Positions 1 through 9,909 are shown, counted from the first letter of the stretch. The stretch: DNA of 64,000 nucleotides from Psychrobacter luti (GCF_014192115.1 NZ_JACHXL010000005.1:62001-126000), one strand, 5' to 3'. A program made the numbers and translations. Notes: generated from the letters alone by a model not told the origin.

Positions 1-240
1 GAAGTCGCCTAATACTACCGCACCAACAGAATCACGCTCTAAGTTAAGCGCCATTCCGTAGATTTCACCTTCAAACTCAATCATTTCGCCGTACATGGCA
101 TCTTCAAGACCATGAATCTGCACGATACCGTCAGATACTTTGACAATCGTGCCTTCATTCTTTGCAGTTGCACCCGCATCAAGGTCTTGAATACGCTGCT
201 TAATCAGATTACTGATTTCCGCTGGATTCAATTGTTGCAT
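1..240 (-). CDS. atpA: ATP synthase F1 subunit alpha, N-terminal part
   Basis: Only the first 80 codons are in the window; the gene runs off the left edge. The protein begins [17 protein letters not shown] and continues with the beta-barrel crown segment typical of F1 alpha ([16 protein letters not shown], then [18 protein letters not shown]). Alpha is the non-catalytic nucleotide-binding subunit of the F1 hexamer. The nucleotide-binding P-loop lies outside the window. It is the last visible gene of an operon reading leftward from atpI/atpB, about 90 bp after atpH, as in other gammaproteobacteria. Confidence 0.95.
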   Translation of the reverse strand, partial: MQQLNPAEISNLIKQRIQDLDAGATAKNEGTIVKVSDGIVQIHGLEDAMYGEMIEFEGEIYGMALNLERDSVGAVVLGDF

Positions 241-331
241 TGCCTTGTTTCCTTTAATTTATGATAACCCGCCACTGACGTAAATGCTCTTATATCACGC
301 AAGCTTTATTAAGCTGCACTGATGATTGGCA

Positions 332-955
332 TTAGGCCGTTAGCTGTGTTTTTAACTGTTGTAACTTGCCACGCATCGAATCATCGATAATTTTATCACC
401 GACTTTAATCGTAGCGCCCGCCAAAAGACTAGGATCAACCGACTCATGAATCACCACGCTCGCATTTAGCGAAGCAGCAAGACGCGTTTGCAGCGTATCA
501 CGCTGGGCATCGGTTAATGGATAAGCAGAGGTCACATAAGCGTCAAGCTGCTTTAAGCTTATTGCCTTGTGACGGCGATAATGCTCATAAACTTCAGGAA
601 GCAGCGCCAGACGCTCTTGTTCTGATAACTGTTTAACGAAGTTACTAAGTGCTACTGATACTTTTGGATAGCTGGCGTTGCTGTCATGACGAGCCCCTTG
701 GGTCTCGACTAATAACTGCTTAAAAGCAGAATCATTCGCGCTAGCTACTTCTGTATCATAAAGATCGACCAAAGCAGCTGACTTATGCTCAGCAGAAACA
801 GCTGGATTGTCTAGCCAAGTACTGAACGACTTGTCATTGACAACGGTGCCGGCAATAAATAAGAAGTTTTCCCACTCATTTACTACCCCGTTTTCATTGG
901 CATAGTCAAACGCGGCTTTAGCGTACGGTCGTGCTAAGGTTGATAAGTCAGCCAT
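332..955 (-). CDS. atpH: ATP synthase F1 subunit delta
   Basis: Delta subunit (OSCP family), the part of the peripheral stalk joining b to the top of F1. The start [19 protein letters not shown] is the classic delta N-terminus, and the C-terminal segment with [19 protein letters not shown] is the conserved OSCP signature. At 207 residues it is longer than the roughly 177 usual in Enterobacteria; the extra length seems to sit mid-protein around [14 protein letters not shown]. It lies 13 bp after atpF and before atpA, the expected order in an atp operon. Confidence 0.95.
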   Translation of the reverse strand: MADLSTLARPYAKAAFDYANENGVVNEWENFLFIAGTVVNDKSFSTWLDNPAVSAEHKSAALVDLYDTEVASANDSAFKQLLVETQGARHDSNASYPKVSVALSNFVKQLSEQERLALLPEVYEHYRRHKAISLKQLDAYVTSAYPLTDAQRDTLQTRLAASLNASVVIHESVDPSLLAGATIKVGDKIIDDSMRGKLQQLKTQLTA

Positions 956-968
956 GATATCCTCACAA

Positions 969-1439
969 TTACAGCTTCGCCGCCAGTTGGTCTAACATAC
1001 TGGCATGTTTTTGCACATCGACTTTGTCTTGCAAAATCTTTTCGGCACCAAGTACAGCCAGTTCAGCAACTTGGGCACGCAATGATTCGCGTGCTTGATT
1101 GATTTCTTGGTCGATAGAGGCTTGCGCTTGTTGACGAATGCGCTCGCCTTCCGCTTGGGCTTGCGATTTTGCATCTTCAACAAGCTGATTGGCGCTCTTG
1201 TTCGCTTGCTCAATTAGAGCAGCAGCTTTGGTCTTTGCAAGATTAAGCTCCTGCTGTACATCTTGCTCCGCGGTCGCTAAATCTGCTTTTGCTTTTTCTG
1301 CGGCGTTTAAGCCTTCAGCAATCTTACGCTGACGTTCATTAATGGCACCGATAAGTGGTGGCCACACGAATTTCATGCAAAAAATCACAAATATTGCAAA
1401 AGCAATGGCTTGACCGATGAGGGTAGAATTGATATTCAC
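969..1439 (-). CDS. atpF: ATP synthase Fo subunit b
   Basis: A 156-residue subunit b, the usual length. One N-terminal membrane helix (about residues 5-26, starting [18 protein letters not shown]) is followed by a long charged Ala/Glu/Gln-rich coiled coil, which forms the dimeric peripheral stalk. The C-terminal end [17 protein letters not shown] is the conserved region that contacts delta. It sits between atpE and atpH on the same strand, so the ring, stator and F1 genes are co-transcribed. Confidence 0.95.
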   Translation of the reverse strand: MNINSTLIGQAIAFAIFVIFCMKFVWPPLIGAINERQRKIAEGLNAAEKAKADLATAEQDVQQELNLAKTKAAALIEQANKSANQLVEDAKSQAQAEGERIRQQAQASIDQEINQARESLRAQVAELAVLGAEKILQDKVDVQKHASMLDQLAAKL

Positions 1440-1556
1440 GTGATCACCTCTTTGTTAATGAAAAATCAGTTTCATTGATCATATTTGATAGCCAAACTTT
1501 GGCTATATTTAATATACAAACTTTGACCACCAAACATTTACAACTGAGCTTTCTGA

Positions 1557-1823
<267 letters not shown>

Positions 1824-1838
1824 CTATTGAATGTCTAA

Positions 1839-2717
<879 letters not shown>

Positions 2718-2951
2718 TTATTAATCAACGATTTAATCAACTACCAAAAATATGGTTGTCATCTGATGAGGTTTAGCATGTCTATCTGCCTTGCGATAAA
2801 ACAGGTAAATGAATCACGCTAACACGCTCATGTAACCAATAACATCCAACCCATAACTGTCTATTTAATCTGTTATTACTCATTAACCAAACTGAATAAT
2901 CAATGTACGACTACTGCTCAATTTGATAGCGCACGATAAATTTTAGCTATC

Positions 2952-2986
2952 AAAAAAGGGCTTATGATGATTCAGTAATAGCCCTT
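2952..2986 (-). terminator. Terminator-like hairpin between atpI and atpB
   Basis: Read on the minus strand, AAGGGCT and AGCCCTT form a perfect 7-bp stem around a 17-base loop, directly followed by six T residues. This resembles an intrinsic terminator or attenuator. It lies downstream of atpI and about 250 bp upstream of atpB, so it could uncouple the two transcripts. Confidence 0.45.
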
Positions 2987-3210
2987 GCATGTATACGCAA
3001 AAATGTCATATGTGTGTTTGCTTATATCGTTTTATCACGATAAACGCTCAATACAGCGCTTGTCAGCAAGATATTTAGCTGCCTATATTAATGCAGCGTG
3101 GTATTCGTGTAAAGTCAATTATGACTTTTTTATTTCCTGTATGAATACGTTAATCGCTGTTAACGTTAGCTTACATAGCTTTGCGTCTATAATACAATAT
3201 GGATAATTTA

Positions 3211-3238
3211 ATTATATCTGATAACCCTGTTTAGATAA
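3211..3238 (-). promoter_or_regulatory. Candidate sigma-70 promoter for atp genes
   Basis: On the minus strand a perfect -10 hexamer TATAAT (3211-3216) lies 16 bp downstream of a poor -35 TTATCT (3233-3238). It would start a long leader before atpB and would run through the hairpin at 2952-2986. The -10 is good but the -35 is weak, so this is only a candidate. Confidence 0.25.
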
Positions 3239-3437
3239 GGGGTTAACAATCGCAATTATTTGACGCTTTACGCTGATATAAGCGCTACATTCATACTTTT
3301 ATTGTAAAAACAGTTCTGAGTCATTTTATAATGTATCAATGACGTTATAACAGTAATCGTAGAGAAGTTGGACCGCAGGATGACAAACTAACGTTGTTTA
3401 TAATATTGACCATTAAAATTATAGTGGTCAATAAATA

Positions 3438-3836
3438 CTAGCGTATATGCCACAACATCCAACTGTGACTAATTTGCATTACCATAAAACCGATAAACAC
3501 CGCAGGCGCGGATAAGGGTTGTACGGTAATAAAAATTAGTGCGAAACCAAACACAGTCAATAGCCATTTGACCATCTGACCCCGATAAAGCTGGCTAACA
3601 ATATGTTGGCGCGCGCGATAACCGGTATACCAAAAGAAAAAAAAAGCAAATACCGCTTGCGTGGCAAAACTCAGCAAGGCACCAATAGCGGTACTTTTTG
3701 CGACAGTCAGTGCACTGTGCAGCCACATCGAATCTACTATCCAAGCAACAATAATTAGGATAAACAATATCCATGCCTGGCGTTTGATATAGATGCCGAT
3801 TTTATCTTTCTGTGTGCGTTTGGCAGGCTTGGTCAT
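3438..3836 (-). CDS. atpI: ATP synthase protein I (AtpI-like)
   Basis: A 132-residue protein with a basic N-terminus (MTKPAKRTQKDK) and four predicted membrane helices, including WILFILIIVAWIV and a Phe-rich helix around AVFAFFFFWYTGYRAR. That size, the helix layout and its position upstream of atpB on the same strand fit AtpI, which helps assemble the c-ring and is linked to Mg2+ handling. The family is poorly conserved, so the call rests heavily on context. The 730-bp separation from atpB is larger than usual. Confidence 0.75.
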   Translation of the reverse strand: MTKPAKRTQKDKIGIYIKRQAWILFILIIVAWIVDSMWLHSALTVAKSTAIGALLSFATQAVFAFFFFWYTGYRARQHIVSQLYRGQMVKWLLTVFGFALIFITVQPLSAPAVFIGFMVMQISHSWMLWHIR

Positions 3837-4211
3837 CGATATTTCTATAGCTCTATAACGTGGGCATAATGTAGCACAGTTGCGACAAAGTTATCCGTGA
3901 ATGGCTCACTCTACAGACGTTATCTTTTAACCAAATTAAAACGCCACTTATTATAGGGAGCAAGGCGATTTTAAGCAAGTAAAATATGCTTTTTATCAAG
4001 TATTTACTCATCTGGTAATAAAGAATGCTTGATAGCGTGAATAAAGTCTCGCTAATACGTTAATAACAAGGCGTTTATATCGGCGCATTTGCTGATGATT
4101 CAGCAAATGCGCCTGATGCCATTTCCAATTGATTGTTTAAGAGACGTTTTTAATCGCTTTTTCAAATAGCCTTATAAAGCCTTAGCTTGCAAACCATTTA
4201 TAGAAAAGTAT
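3837..4211. other. Intergenic region between atpI and znuA
   Basis: No gene is seen in these 375 bp. The notable element is a perfect 14-bp inverted repeat at 4082-4113, listed separately. The region would hold the atpI promoter at its left-hand (3.84-kb) end and the 3' end of the znuA transcript on the other side. Confidence 0.5.
4082..4113. repeat. Perfect 14-bp hairpin downstream of znuA
   Basis: GGCGCATTTGCTGA and its exact complement flank a TGAT tetraloop. The hairpin lies about 100 bp beyond the znuA stop on the minus strand. No clear T-run follows on either strand, so it may be an mRNA 3'-end stabiliser or a Rho-type end instead of a standard intrinsic terminator. Confidence 0.6.
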
Positions 4212-5096
4212 TTATGCGATACATTGGCGAATTTGCTGCGCCATCGTTTGCCAACCACTGATGAAATCTTTACTATTGCTCATATCTTCCGCTTGTACCG
4301 TACTTTTAACCGGTTGGAGCTTGGCGAGCAAGCCTTTGGCAGGATTGCTTGGACTGACCAAACACATTTGCTTGGCTGGGCGCTGCTCATTCAACCAACG
4401 TAGTTGACTGGCTTTTGGTGCCAAATGATGATCGGTACTTAAGCTGCCAATCAGCTGTAGCTTGGCGCTGTCTTCCATATATTGATAAGCATCGTGATAC
4501 GCCCAATACGGCAAAGGTTTTTGCGCGTGGTTTTTATTGGCTGCGACCACTGCACTATTCATGCGTTGGGCAAATTTTTGTGCATTGGCATGATAGAGCG
4601 CTTTATATTGCGGATTGGCATGACTATGAATAACGGCAAGCGCACGAGTAATGGCTTTCGCGTTTTCAGGATCGAGCCAGATATGCGGGTCAAGCGTGCC
4701 AGCAATGGCTTTACCCTCAATATCACGTAGCGGATGGCGTTTAAACGCATCAAACTTAAATAAAGCAATTGAGTTGGGCGCGCTATTTAGAGTGCTGGCC
4801 AAGTTGTTCTCTAAGGATTCACCAAACCAGACCACAAACTTACTGTCCTGAATCGCTTTGATATCGCCAGGGCTGATACTACCATGATGCCCAACCTCCC
4901 CTGCTTGCAATAATTGCTTGGCAGATGGCGCACCTTCTGTAACCGCTTGGCTTAATAAAAACAGTGGATAATTACTCACACTGACCGTTGCTGCTTGCGC
5001 GCTCATCATTAACGACCCAAATATAATGACACCTGTCGCTAATAATCGCTGTAAGCTCATCGGTAAACGTATAAATTTTTTAAAAAATGAAATCAT
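4212..5096 (-). CDS. znuA: Zinc ABC transporter substrate-binding protein
   Basis: A 294-residue periplasmic zinc-binding protein of the cluster A-I family. It has an N-terminal signal peptide ending near SAQAATV. Candidate zinc ligands are His in EVGHHGS (about residues 70-71), His in DPHIWLDP (about 138) and His in AYHDAY (about 201), in the order expected for ZnuA. The long His/Asp-rich loop of enterobacterial ZnuA is absent. It is transcribed divergently from zur-znuCB, with a Zur-type operator in the shared upstream region, so zinc-dependent repression is likely. Confidence 0.92.
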   Translation of the reverse strand: MISFFKKFIRLPMSLQRLLATGVIIFGSLMMSAQAATVSVSNYPLFLLSQAVTEGAPSAKQLLQAGEVGHHGSISPGDIKAIQDSKFVVWFGESLENNLASTLNSAPNSIALFKFDAFKRHPLRDIEGKAIAGTLDPHIWLDPENAKAITRALAVIHSHANPQYKALYHANAQKFAQRMNSAVVAANKNHAQKPLPYWAYHDAYQYMEDSAKLQLIGSLSTDHHLAPKASQLRWLNEQRPAKQMCLVSPSNPAKGLLAKLQPVKSTVQAEDMSNSKDFISGWQTMAQQIRQCIA

Positions 5097-5221
5097 AATG
5101 GCTGCTTTTGAGGGTCAATGAATAATAATAGTACGAATAATCGTTTTGAGACGTTATTTTGATTAAAATAGAGGTATGTACCGATACGTTCAAACCCGAT
5201 ATCCGCCTTTACATATTATTA

Positions 5222-5236
5222 TGTTATACTATAACA
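5222..5236. promoter_or_regulatory. Zur operator (Zur box)
   Basis: TGTTATACTATAACA is a perfect 7-1-7 palindrome matching the core of the gammaproteobacterial Zur box. It lies midway between the divergent znuA and zur-znuCB genes, so one site could repress both transcripts when zinc is plentiful. Assignment to Zur rests on motif similarity and the flanking genes. Confidence 0.85.
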
Positions 5237-5336
5237 ATATAAAAAACCATCATAAATTGTGCCTTATATAAAAGTGCCTTATACATATAAAGGTGTTAAA
5301 TATAAAAGCACTGGGTTATTTTTAGGAGCTTGCTTC

Positions 5337-5897
5337 ATGTCTAGTCATTCATCCGTTTGCGATCATGTACACGATGTGCAAGATTTTACGCCGTCCGATG
5401 TGAATGAGCGCCTTATGGCCGCAAAAGAGCAATGTCGCTCAAACGGTTCACGCTTTACGCCGTTGCGCCAACAAATCTACCAACTGGTATTAGAAGCCAA
5501 TAAACCTGTTGGTGCTTATGATTTAATCACGCAGTTGCAACAAATGCGCCTGACCGAGCCTGAAGCCAAAAACCCTGCTTCAAATAATGAGACAACCAAT
5601 CAAACAAATAGTCAGACGCCAAAAAATATCGCACCGCCGACTGTTTATCGTAGTTTGGAATTTTTATTGAGCGAGGGTTTGATTCATCAGCTAACCTCTA
5701 TCAATGCTTATGTACCTTGCTGTCATCCACGCGCACAGCATACGGCAGCATTTTTAATCTGTGCGCAGTGCCAGCGTGTGCAAGAATGCAGCAGTTTACC
5801 CGTGCAAGAAATCATGAGCTTTGCGCAACAAGACGTCGGCTTTATAGTAGAGCGCAGTGTCATTGAACTCAGTGGTCGTTGCCAAGCGTGTCAATAA
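5337..5897 (+). CDS. zur: Zinc uptake regulator, Fur family
   Basis: A 186-residue Fur-family repressor. The winged helix covers the first half (FTPLRQQIYQLVLEA, then APPTVYRSLEFLLSEGLIH) and the dimerisation/metal domain includes CCHPRAQHTAAFLICAQCQ with a CxxC structural zinc site and a second CxxC at the C-terminus (CQACQ). An insert of about 25 residues rich in Asn and Thr separates helices in the DNA-binding domain. I chose the ATG at 5337 because AGGAG sits 8 bp upstream; an in-frame GTG 26 codons earlier would add an atypical leader. First gene of zur-znuC-znuB. Confidence 0.9.
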   Translation: MSSHSSVCDHVHDVQDFTPSDVNERLMAAKEQCRSNGSRFTPLRQQIYQLVLEANKPVGAYDLITQLQQMRLTEPEAKNPASNNETTNQTNSQTPKNIAPPTVYRSLEFLLSEGLIHQLTSINAYVPCCHPRAQHTAAFLICAQCQRVQECSSLPVQEIMSFAQQDVGFIVERSVIELSGRCQACQ

Positions 5898-6008
5898 AAT
5901 AGTTAATTGGCAATGTTTTAGGTTTACGCTTTGACTCTTAGCGATGCTTTTATATTTAGCTAAGATAGTTTCATTACTCATTTCTCATTAACGTAGCAGT
6001 ACTGCCCT

Positions 6009-6806
6009 ATGAGCCTATTTACTTCACCAACCAAGCCATCCTCTGCCATTAATGTGAGTGATAAGACGATGAACAATGCCGCCAAGCTGCTAAGCTTAAG
6101 CGATATCAGCTATCATATCGGGCAACAACGTATCCTCTCGCATATCGATATCAATATCGCTGTCAATGAAACGGTTAGCCTCATCGGTCCTAATGGCGCG
6201 GGCAAATCAACGCTGGTTAAGCTGGTTTTGGGTTTGATCGAGCCCACGAATGGACAGATAACGCCGCATCAAAAGTTACAGCTGGGTTATGTACCGCAGC
6301 GCTTTACGGTACCGCCCATTTTGCCATTACGTGTTTGCGATTTATTGGCACAAGCAGATAAAAATCGCTTAACCGCTGAGCAGCGTCAATTTATATTTGA
6401 AAACTTATCTTTGACACATCTGCTATCGCGGCAAATGCTGCACCTATCAGGTGGAGAAACCCAGCGAGTATTATTGGCACGCGCTCTATTAGATAAACCT
6501 AATTTATTGATTTTAGATGAGCCAATGCAAGGGCTTGACCCCGATACGGAAGTTTGGCTGTATCAATTTATTGATGAGCTACCAGAATTTTTACGCTGCG
6601 CTATGCTTGTGGTCTCGCATGATTTGCATTGGGTGATGAAAGGCAGCCGACGGGTGATTTGTCTTAATAAGCATATTTGCTGTGAGGGACAGCCAAGCGA
6701 GCTTGCCATTAGTTCAGAATTTCAAAAGCTCTTTGGGCATCATTACGAGCAGCCGTATGTCCATCAGCCGCATGCTTGCGAGCATCATGCCCCAAGCGAG
6801 ATATAA
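6009..6806 (+). CDS. znuC: Zinc ABC transporter ATP-binding protein
   Basis: A 265-residue ABC ATPase powering zinc import with ZnuB and ZnuA. It shows Walker A GPNGAGKST (about 60-68), a Q-loop around YVPQRF, signature LSGGETQR, Walker B LLILDEPMQGLD and the switch His in VVSHDLHWV. The C-terminus is unusually rich in His (GHHYEQPYVHQPHACEHH). It follows zur by 110 bp in the same direction. A downstream ATG at 6069 is an alternative start, since the first 20 residues look non-conserved and neither site has a strong ribosome-binding sequence. Confidence 0.93.
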   Translation: MSLFTSPTKPSSAINVSDKTMNNAAKLLSLSDISYHIGQQRILSHIDINIAVNETVSLIGPNGAGKSTLVKLVLGLIEPTNGQITPHQKLQLGYVPQRFTVPPILPLRVCDLLAQADKNRLTAEQRQFIFENLSLTHLLSRQMLHLSGGETQRVLLARALLDKPNLLILDEPMQGLDPDTEVWLYQFIDELPEFLRCAMLVVSHDLHWVMKGSRRVICLNKHICCEGQPSELAISSEFQKLFGHHYEQPYVHQPHACEHHAPSEI

Positions 6807-6875
6807 TCAACAACCAAGCTTATTCAAGCAACAACCGCCTTGTTCATTTTTCTAAAAACGTTACGGATATCTATT

Positions 6876-7721
6876 ATGACCGCTTGGTTAGCCATCATTG
6901 CCCCTGCCTGGATTGCTGGCAGCATTTTAGCCTTACTTTCTGCGCCTTTAGGTTGCTTGGTATTATGGCGGCGCATGGCATTTTTTGCCGATGCATTGGC
7001 GCATGGCACTTTGCTAGGGGTAGCGTTAGCAGTATTGTGGCAATTACCCATGGGCATGGGTATTGGCATTGTCAGTGTAATGGTGGTGCTAGGACTGGTG
7101 TTAATTGATGATGAGCGCCTGCCCGTCGATGCGGTGTTGTCCGTGGTTGCGGTATCGCTATTGTGCTTAGGCTTATTGACGTTAACCCAGCTTACCGATC
7201 AGCAAGCCAATGTTTTGGGCTTCCTATTTGGCAATTTGCTTGAGCTCGATTGGGCTGATTTACCCTTAATTGCAACTAGTGTTTTGGTTGGATTGGGTTT
7301 ACTTATTTATATATGGCCGGCGCAAATAAAACTGGCTACTCATGAGGCACTAGCACGGATTCAGGGTATCAATCCGACTCGTCAACGTTTGTTTTTTATG
7401 GGTGTATTGGCAGGGTTTTGTGCCATTGCCTTGCAAGCGGTTGGTAGCTTATTAATCAGTGGTTTATTGGTATTGCCCGCGCTGACCGCCCGTCTCTGGT
7501 CAGCCTCGCCAAAACAAATGGTCATTATCGCCTTAATTACCGCCCAGCTTGGCGTCACGCTCGGCGTTTGGGGCAGTATCTGGTTTGATATCCAGACCGG
7601 ACTTGCTATTGTTTTAGTGCTCGCTATTTTATTCTTTATTGCGCTGATTATCTCAAAGCTAATAGGTGCCAAATCAGGCACAAAATCTCTGATGGCAAAA
7701 TTTTGGTCGCCACGCCCCTAG
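6876..7721 (+). CDS. znuB: Zinc ABC transporter permease
   Basis: A 281-residue permease of the ABC-3 family with about eight hydrophobic helices. It contains the family's conserved RRMAFFADALAHGTLLGVAL segment and the later GLLISGLLVLPALTARL segment. I chose the ATG at 6876 over an in-frame TTG 12 codons upstream because translation then begins just before the first helix (MTAWLAIIAPAW). It is the last gene of zur-znuCB. The stop region is a 15-bp tandem duplication that gives a second in-frame stop five codons on. Confidence 0.92.
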   Translation: MTAWLAIIAPAWIAGSILALLSAPLGCLVLWRRMAFFADALAHGTLLGVALAVLWQLPMGMGIGIVSVMVVLGLVLIDDERLPVDAVLSVVAVSLLCLGLLTLTQLTDQQANVLGFLFGNLLELDWADLPLIATSVLVGLGLLIYIWPAQIKLATHEALARIQGINPTRQRLFFMGVLAGFCAIALQAVGSLLISGLLVLPALTARLWSASPKQMVIIALITAQLGVTLGVWGSIWFDIQTGLAIVLVLAILFFIALIISKLIGAKSGTKSLMAKFWSPRP

Positions 7722-7735
7722 TCACCACGCCCCTA
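7706..7735 (+). repeat. 15-bp tandem duplication at the znuB stop
   Basis: GTCGCCACGCCCCTA is followed directly by GTCACCACGCCCCTA, one mismatch in 15. Each copy carries the same final codons and a stop, so readthrough of the first stop adds only four residues. Confidence 0.8.
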
Positions 7736-7963
7736 AACATCCAAATAATTGGCAGCGCTTATGGCGGTCACAGCAACTATCATCACCATCATAAGACAGC
7801 CACTTACTTCTCCTTTATCGAACTTTATTTCATCAATATTGCTAGAGCTTTACTCGTTATAATGTTATAAACTTTCTCTAATATTATCAAGAATATAGTT
7901 AACGACTTTTATAATAAAATAAATGCTTTATACAGTGTTTTGATTGATAAGGGAATGAATCCA

Positions 7964-8803
7964 ATGCTTAGCTATCCTGCCAGTGCCATCAGCACGCCAG
8001 ACGGACAGGTAAATATTTTGCAAATTACTGATTTGCACTTATCATCTCATGTACCTGCGGCAGTCGACAAAACCAGTAGTGAAGTGGCGATTTGCCAGTA
8101 CAGCTTTGAGGCGGTTATCAAACAAGCGTTAAGCGAAGATCGGCGCTGTGATTTAATCCTTGTAACAGGCGATTTGGTCAATAAAGTACAGTCAGAGATT
8201 TACGACCATATTTTTGAGGTGTTGCAGGCAACGGGGATTCCTTTTGCTTGTATTGCGGGTAACCATGATGTCACCGATGAAAATGACAGTGAATTGCCAT
8301 TTTTTCAGCGTGAACTGATCGCCAGACCGGCGGACAGGCGCCTACTAAGCCGACATATGATTGAAACGGACCATTGGCAGCTGCTGTTATTAGACTCATC
8401 AATCACTGGCAAGGTAGCAGGAGAAGTAACGGCAACCGACATTGATTGGCTATGCGAGCAGCTAGAGACTTGTAAAAAGCCTGCGCTCATCGCCTTACAT
8501 CATCACGTGATACCGGTCGATTCTGACTGGATTGATCAGCATATGGTAAAAAATGCCGATACTTTTTGGCAACGGATGGCAGCTTTTGAGCAGCTGCAAG
8601 TTATTATCAGCGGGCATACTCATCAAGAGCAAGTCCGTCAGCGGCAAGGAGTCACGGTGTATAGCACGCCGTCTACTTGCTATCAGTTTCAGCCTTTTGA
8701 AGACGATTTTGCTTATGATAAAAACGCCCTACCCGGATATCGCTGGTTGCAATTAGCCAACAATGGAGAGGTTGCAAGCTGGGTCGAAAGACTAGATACT
8801 TGA
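7964..8803 (+). CDS. cpdA: CpdA-like 3',5'-cyclic-nucleotide phosphodiesterase
   Basis: A 279-residue calcineurin-like metallophosphoesterase. The metal-binding motifs appear in order: ITDLHL, LVTGDLV, IAGNHDV, ALHHH and SGHTH. This spacing and length match class III cAMP phosphodiesterases (CpdA/Icc), which hydrolyse cAMP to AMP in the cytoplasm. I chose the ATG at 7964 because AAGGGA lies 9 bp upstream; in-frame ATG (7955) and TTG (7940) codons are alternatives. It stands alone between the zinc locus and dksA. Another phosphodiester substrate cannot be excluded. Confidence 0.82.
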   Translation: MLSYPASAISTPDGQVNILQITDLHLSSHVPAAVDKTSSEVAICQYSFEAVIKQALSEDRRCDLILVTGDLVNKVQSEIYDHIFEVLQATGIPFACIAGNHDVTDENDSELPFFQRELIARPADRRLLSRHMIETDHWQLLLLDSSITGKVAGEVTATDIDWLCEQLETCKKPALIALHHHVIPVDSDWIDQHMVKNADTFWQRMAAFEQLQVIISGHTHQEQVRQRQGVTVYSTPSTCYQFQPFEDDFAYDKNALPGYRWLQLANNGEVASWVERLDT

Positions 8804-9212
8804 CAACCAGTTTTATTGGCAAAAATTTGGCTAGAATAATATCGCCAGAGCCTGTATCTTATACTGTTAGCCAATGTAAGAAAAATAAGTGCGGTCTAAG
8901 TTTTTTTTAGACGAAATTATAATAGCTAGGATGGCTAAATTGACCACAAGCTAAGTTTTCACAGTCAGTAATTTGTCCAATTATTTAACAGTCAGCATTT
9001 AAATAAATAAATTCATGACAATATACCTGACCATTGATAGGTCGCTAGCGTCCTATCGCGATAACCATATTATTAGATCAGCTGTGTTACTTGTGTTACT
9101 AAGTGGTAAAACGTTTTATAAAGGGACAATTTATAGCGTTTGATAAACTTATAACGTCTTGTCTTTTGATATGTCGTTTTATTGAATTAATTTGAAAAAG
9201 TAGGATACCCAT
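8804..9212 (+). other. Upstream region of dksA
   Basis: No gene is seen in these 409 bp. It holds an inverted repeat GTCTAA/TTAGAC around a T-run (8894-8912), a nearby TATAAT and a near-perfect 22-bp palindrome at 9036-9057. It probably contains the dksA promoter and a long untranslated leader. Confidence 0.5.
9036..9057. promoter_or_regulatory. Near-perfect 22-bp palindrome upstream of dksA
   Basis: GATAGG, then CGCTAGCG, then CCTATC are arranged with dyad symmetry, broken only by a T/T pair on each side of the centre. It could be a regulator-binding site or a small hairpin in the dksA leader. No specific protein can be named. Confidence 0.4.
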
Positions 9213-9650
9213 ATGAGCACCCTGACCACGAATCCGAGTGATGTAAAGTTCACCCCTTATGTACCTGCCAAAGACGAAGAGTATATGTCTGATGAGCAAT
9301 TGGCGCATTTTAAGGCTATTTTATTAGATTGGAAGCACCAACTGATTGGCGAAGCAGATCGTACCAAGACTTATATTCAAGATGAGTCCAGCGCCATGCC
9401 AGATATCAATGACCGCGCTACTCAAGAAGAAGAGTTTGCCCTGACCTTGCGTACGCGTGACCGTGAACGCAAGCTGATTCGCAAAATTGATAAATCTATC
9501 GCCGAAATTGAAAACGATGATTACGGTTTTTGTGAAACTTGCGGTGTAGAGATCGGTCTGCGTCGCCTTGAAGCCCGTCCAACCGCGACCCAGTGCATTG
9601 ACTGCAAAACTTTATCTGAGATTAAAGAGCGTCAAAACCAAGGTGCTTAA
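9213..9650 (+). CDS. dksA: RNA polymerase-binding transcription factor DksA
   Basis: A 145-residue DksA, which binds the RNA polymerase secondary channel and, with ppGpp, adjusts transcription of stable RNA and amino-acid genes. The coiled-coil tip motif DxxDxA is present as DINDRA, and the C4 zinc finger as CETC...CIDC. The start MSTLTTNPSD follows a GTAGGA ribosome site (AGTAGGATACCC before ATG). It precedes gluQ, the same pairing as in many gammaproteobacteria, but a strong hairpin separates the two. Confidence 0.96.
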   Translation: MSTLTTNPSDVKFTPYVPAKDEEYMSDEQLAHFKAILLDWKHQLIGEADRTKTYIQDESSAMPDINDRATQEEEFALTLRTRDRERKLIRKIDKSIAEIENDDYGFCETCGVEIGLRRLEARPTATQCIDCKTLSEIKERQNQGA

Positions 9651-9693
9651 ATCCAGATAATTAAAGACAGACAATCTTAACGTCAAGATAAAC

Positions 9694-9720
9694 ACGAGCG
9701 ACCATTTATTGGTCGCTCGT
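9694..9720 (+). terminator. Intrinsic terminator after dksA
   Basis: ACGAGCGACC and GGTCGCTCGT form a perfect 10-bp stem around ATTTATT, followed by TGCGTTTTATC and more T-rich sequence. It would end dksA transcription before gluQ, as reported for the dksA-gluQ junction in enteric bacteria. Confidence 0.8.
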
Positions 9721-9909
9721 TGCGTTTTATCTTCTTGTTTTTTATTTTCCTGCGTTTTATATTCTTGCCATTCATAGATAAACTTGATGCTTATTGACAC
9801 GCCACCAACAAAATAGGCATATTTGATAAATATCTTTTTGACGATATATTTATTATTCTATGCTTTTATTCTACTGATACTCCCTACTTTGAAAACCATC
9901 CATACTCAT

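Noticed and set aside
2985..3206. 73-codon plus-strand frame in the atpI-atpB gap
   Set aside because: No ribosome site, no recognisable motif, and it runs across the antisense side of the terminator-like hairpin and candidate promoter.
5259..5336. GTG start extending Zur by 26 residues
   Set aside because: The extension is unlike Fur-family N-termini and the ATG at 5337 has a well-spaced AGGAG.
9099..9308. Minus-strand frame over the dksA start
   Set aside because: Overlaps a well-supported gene and its leader; no motif or ribosome site.
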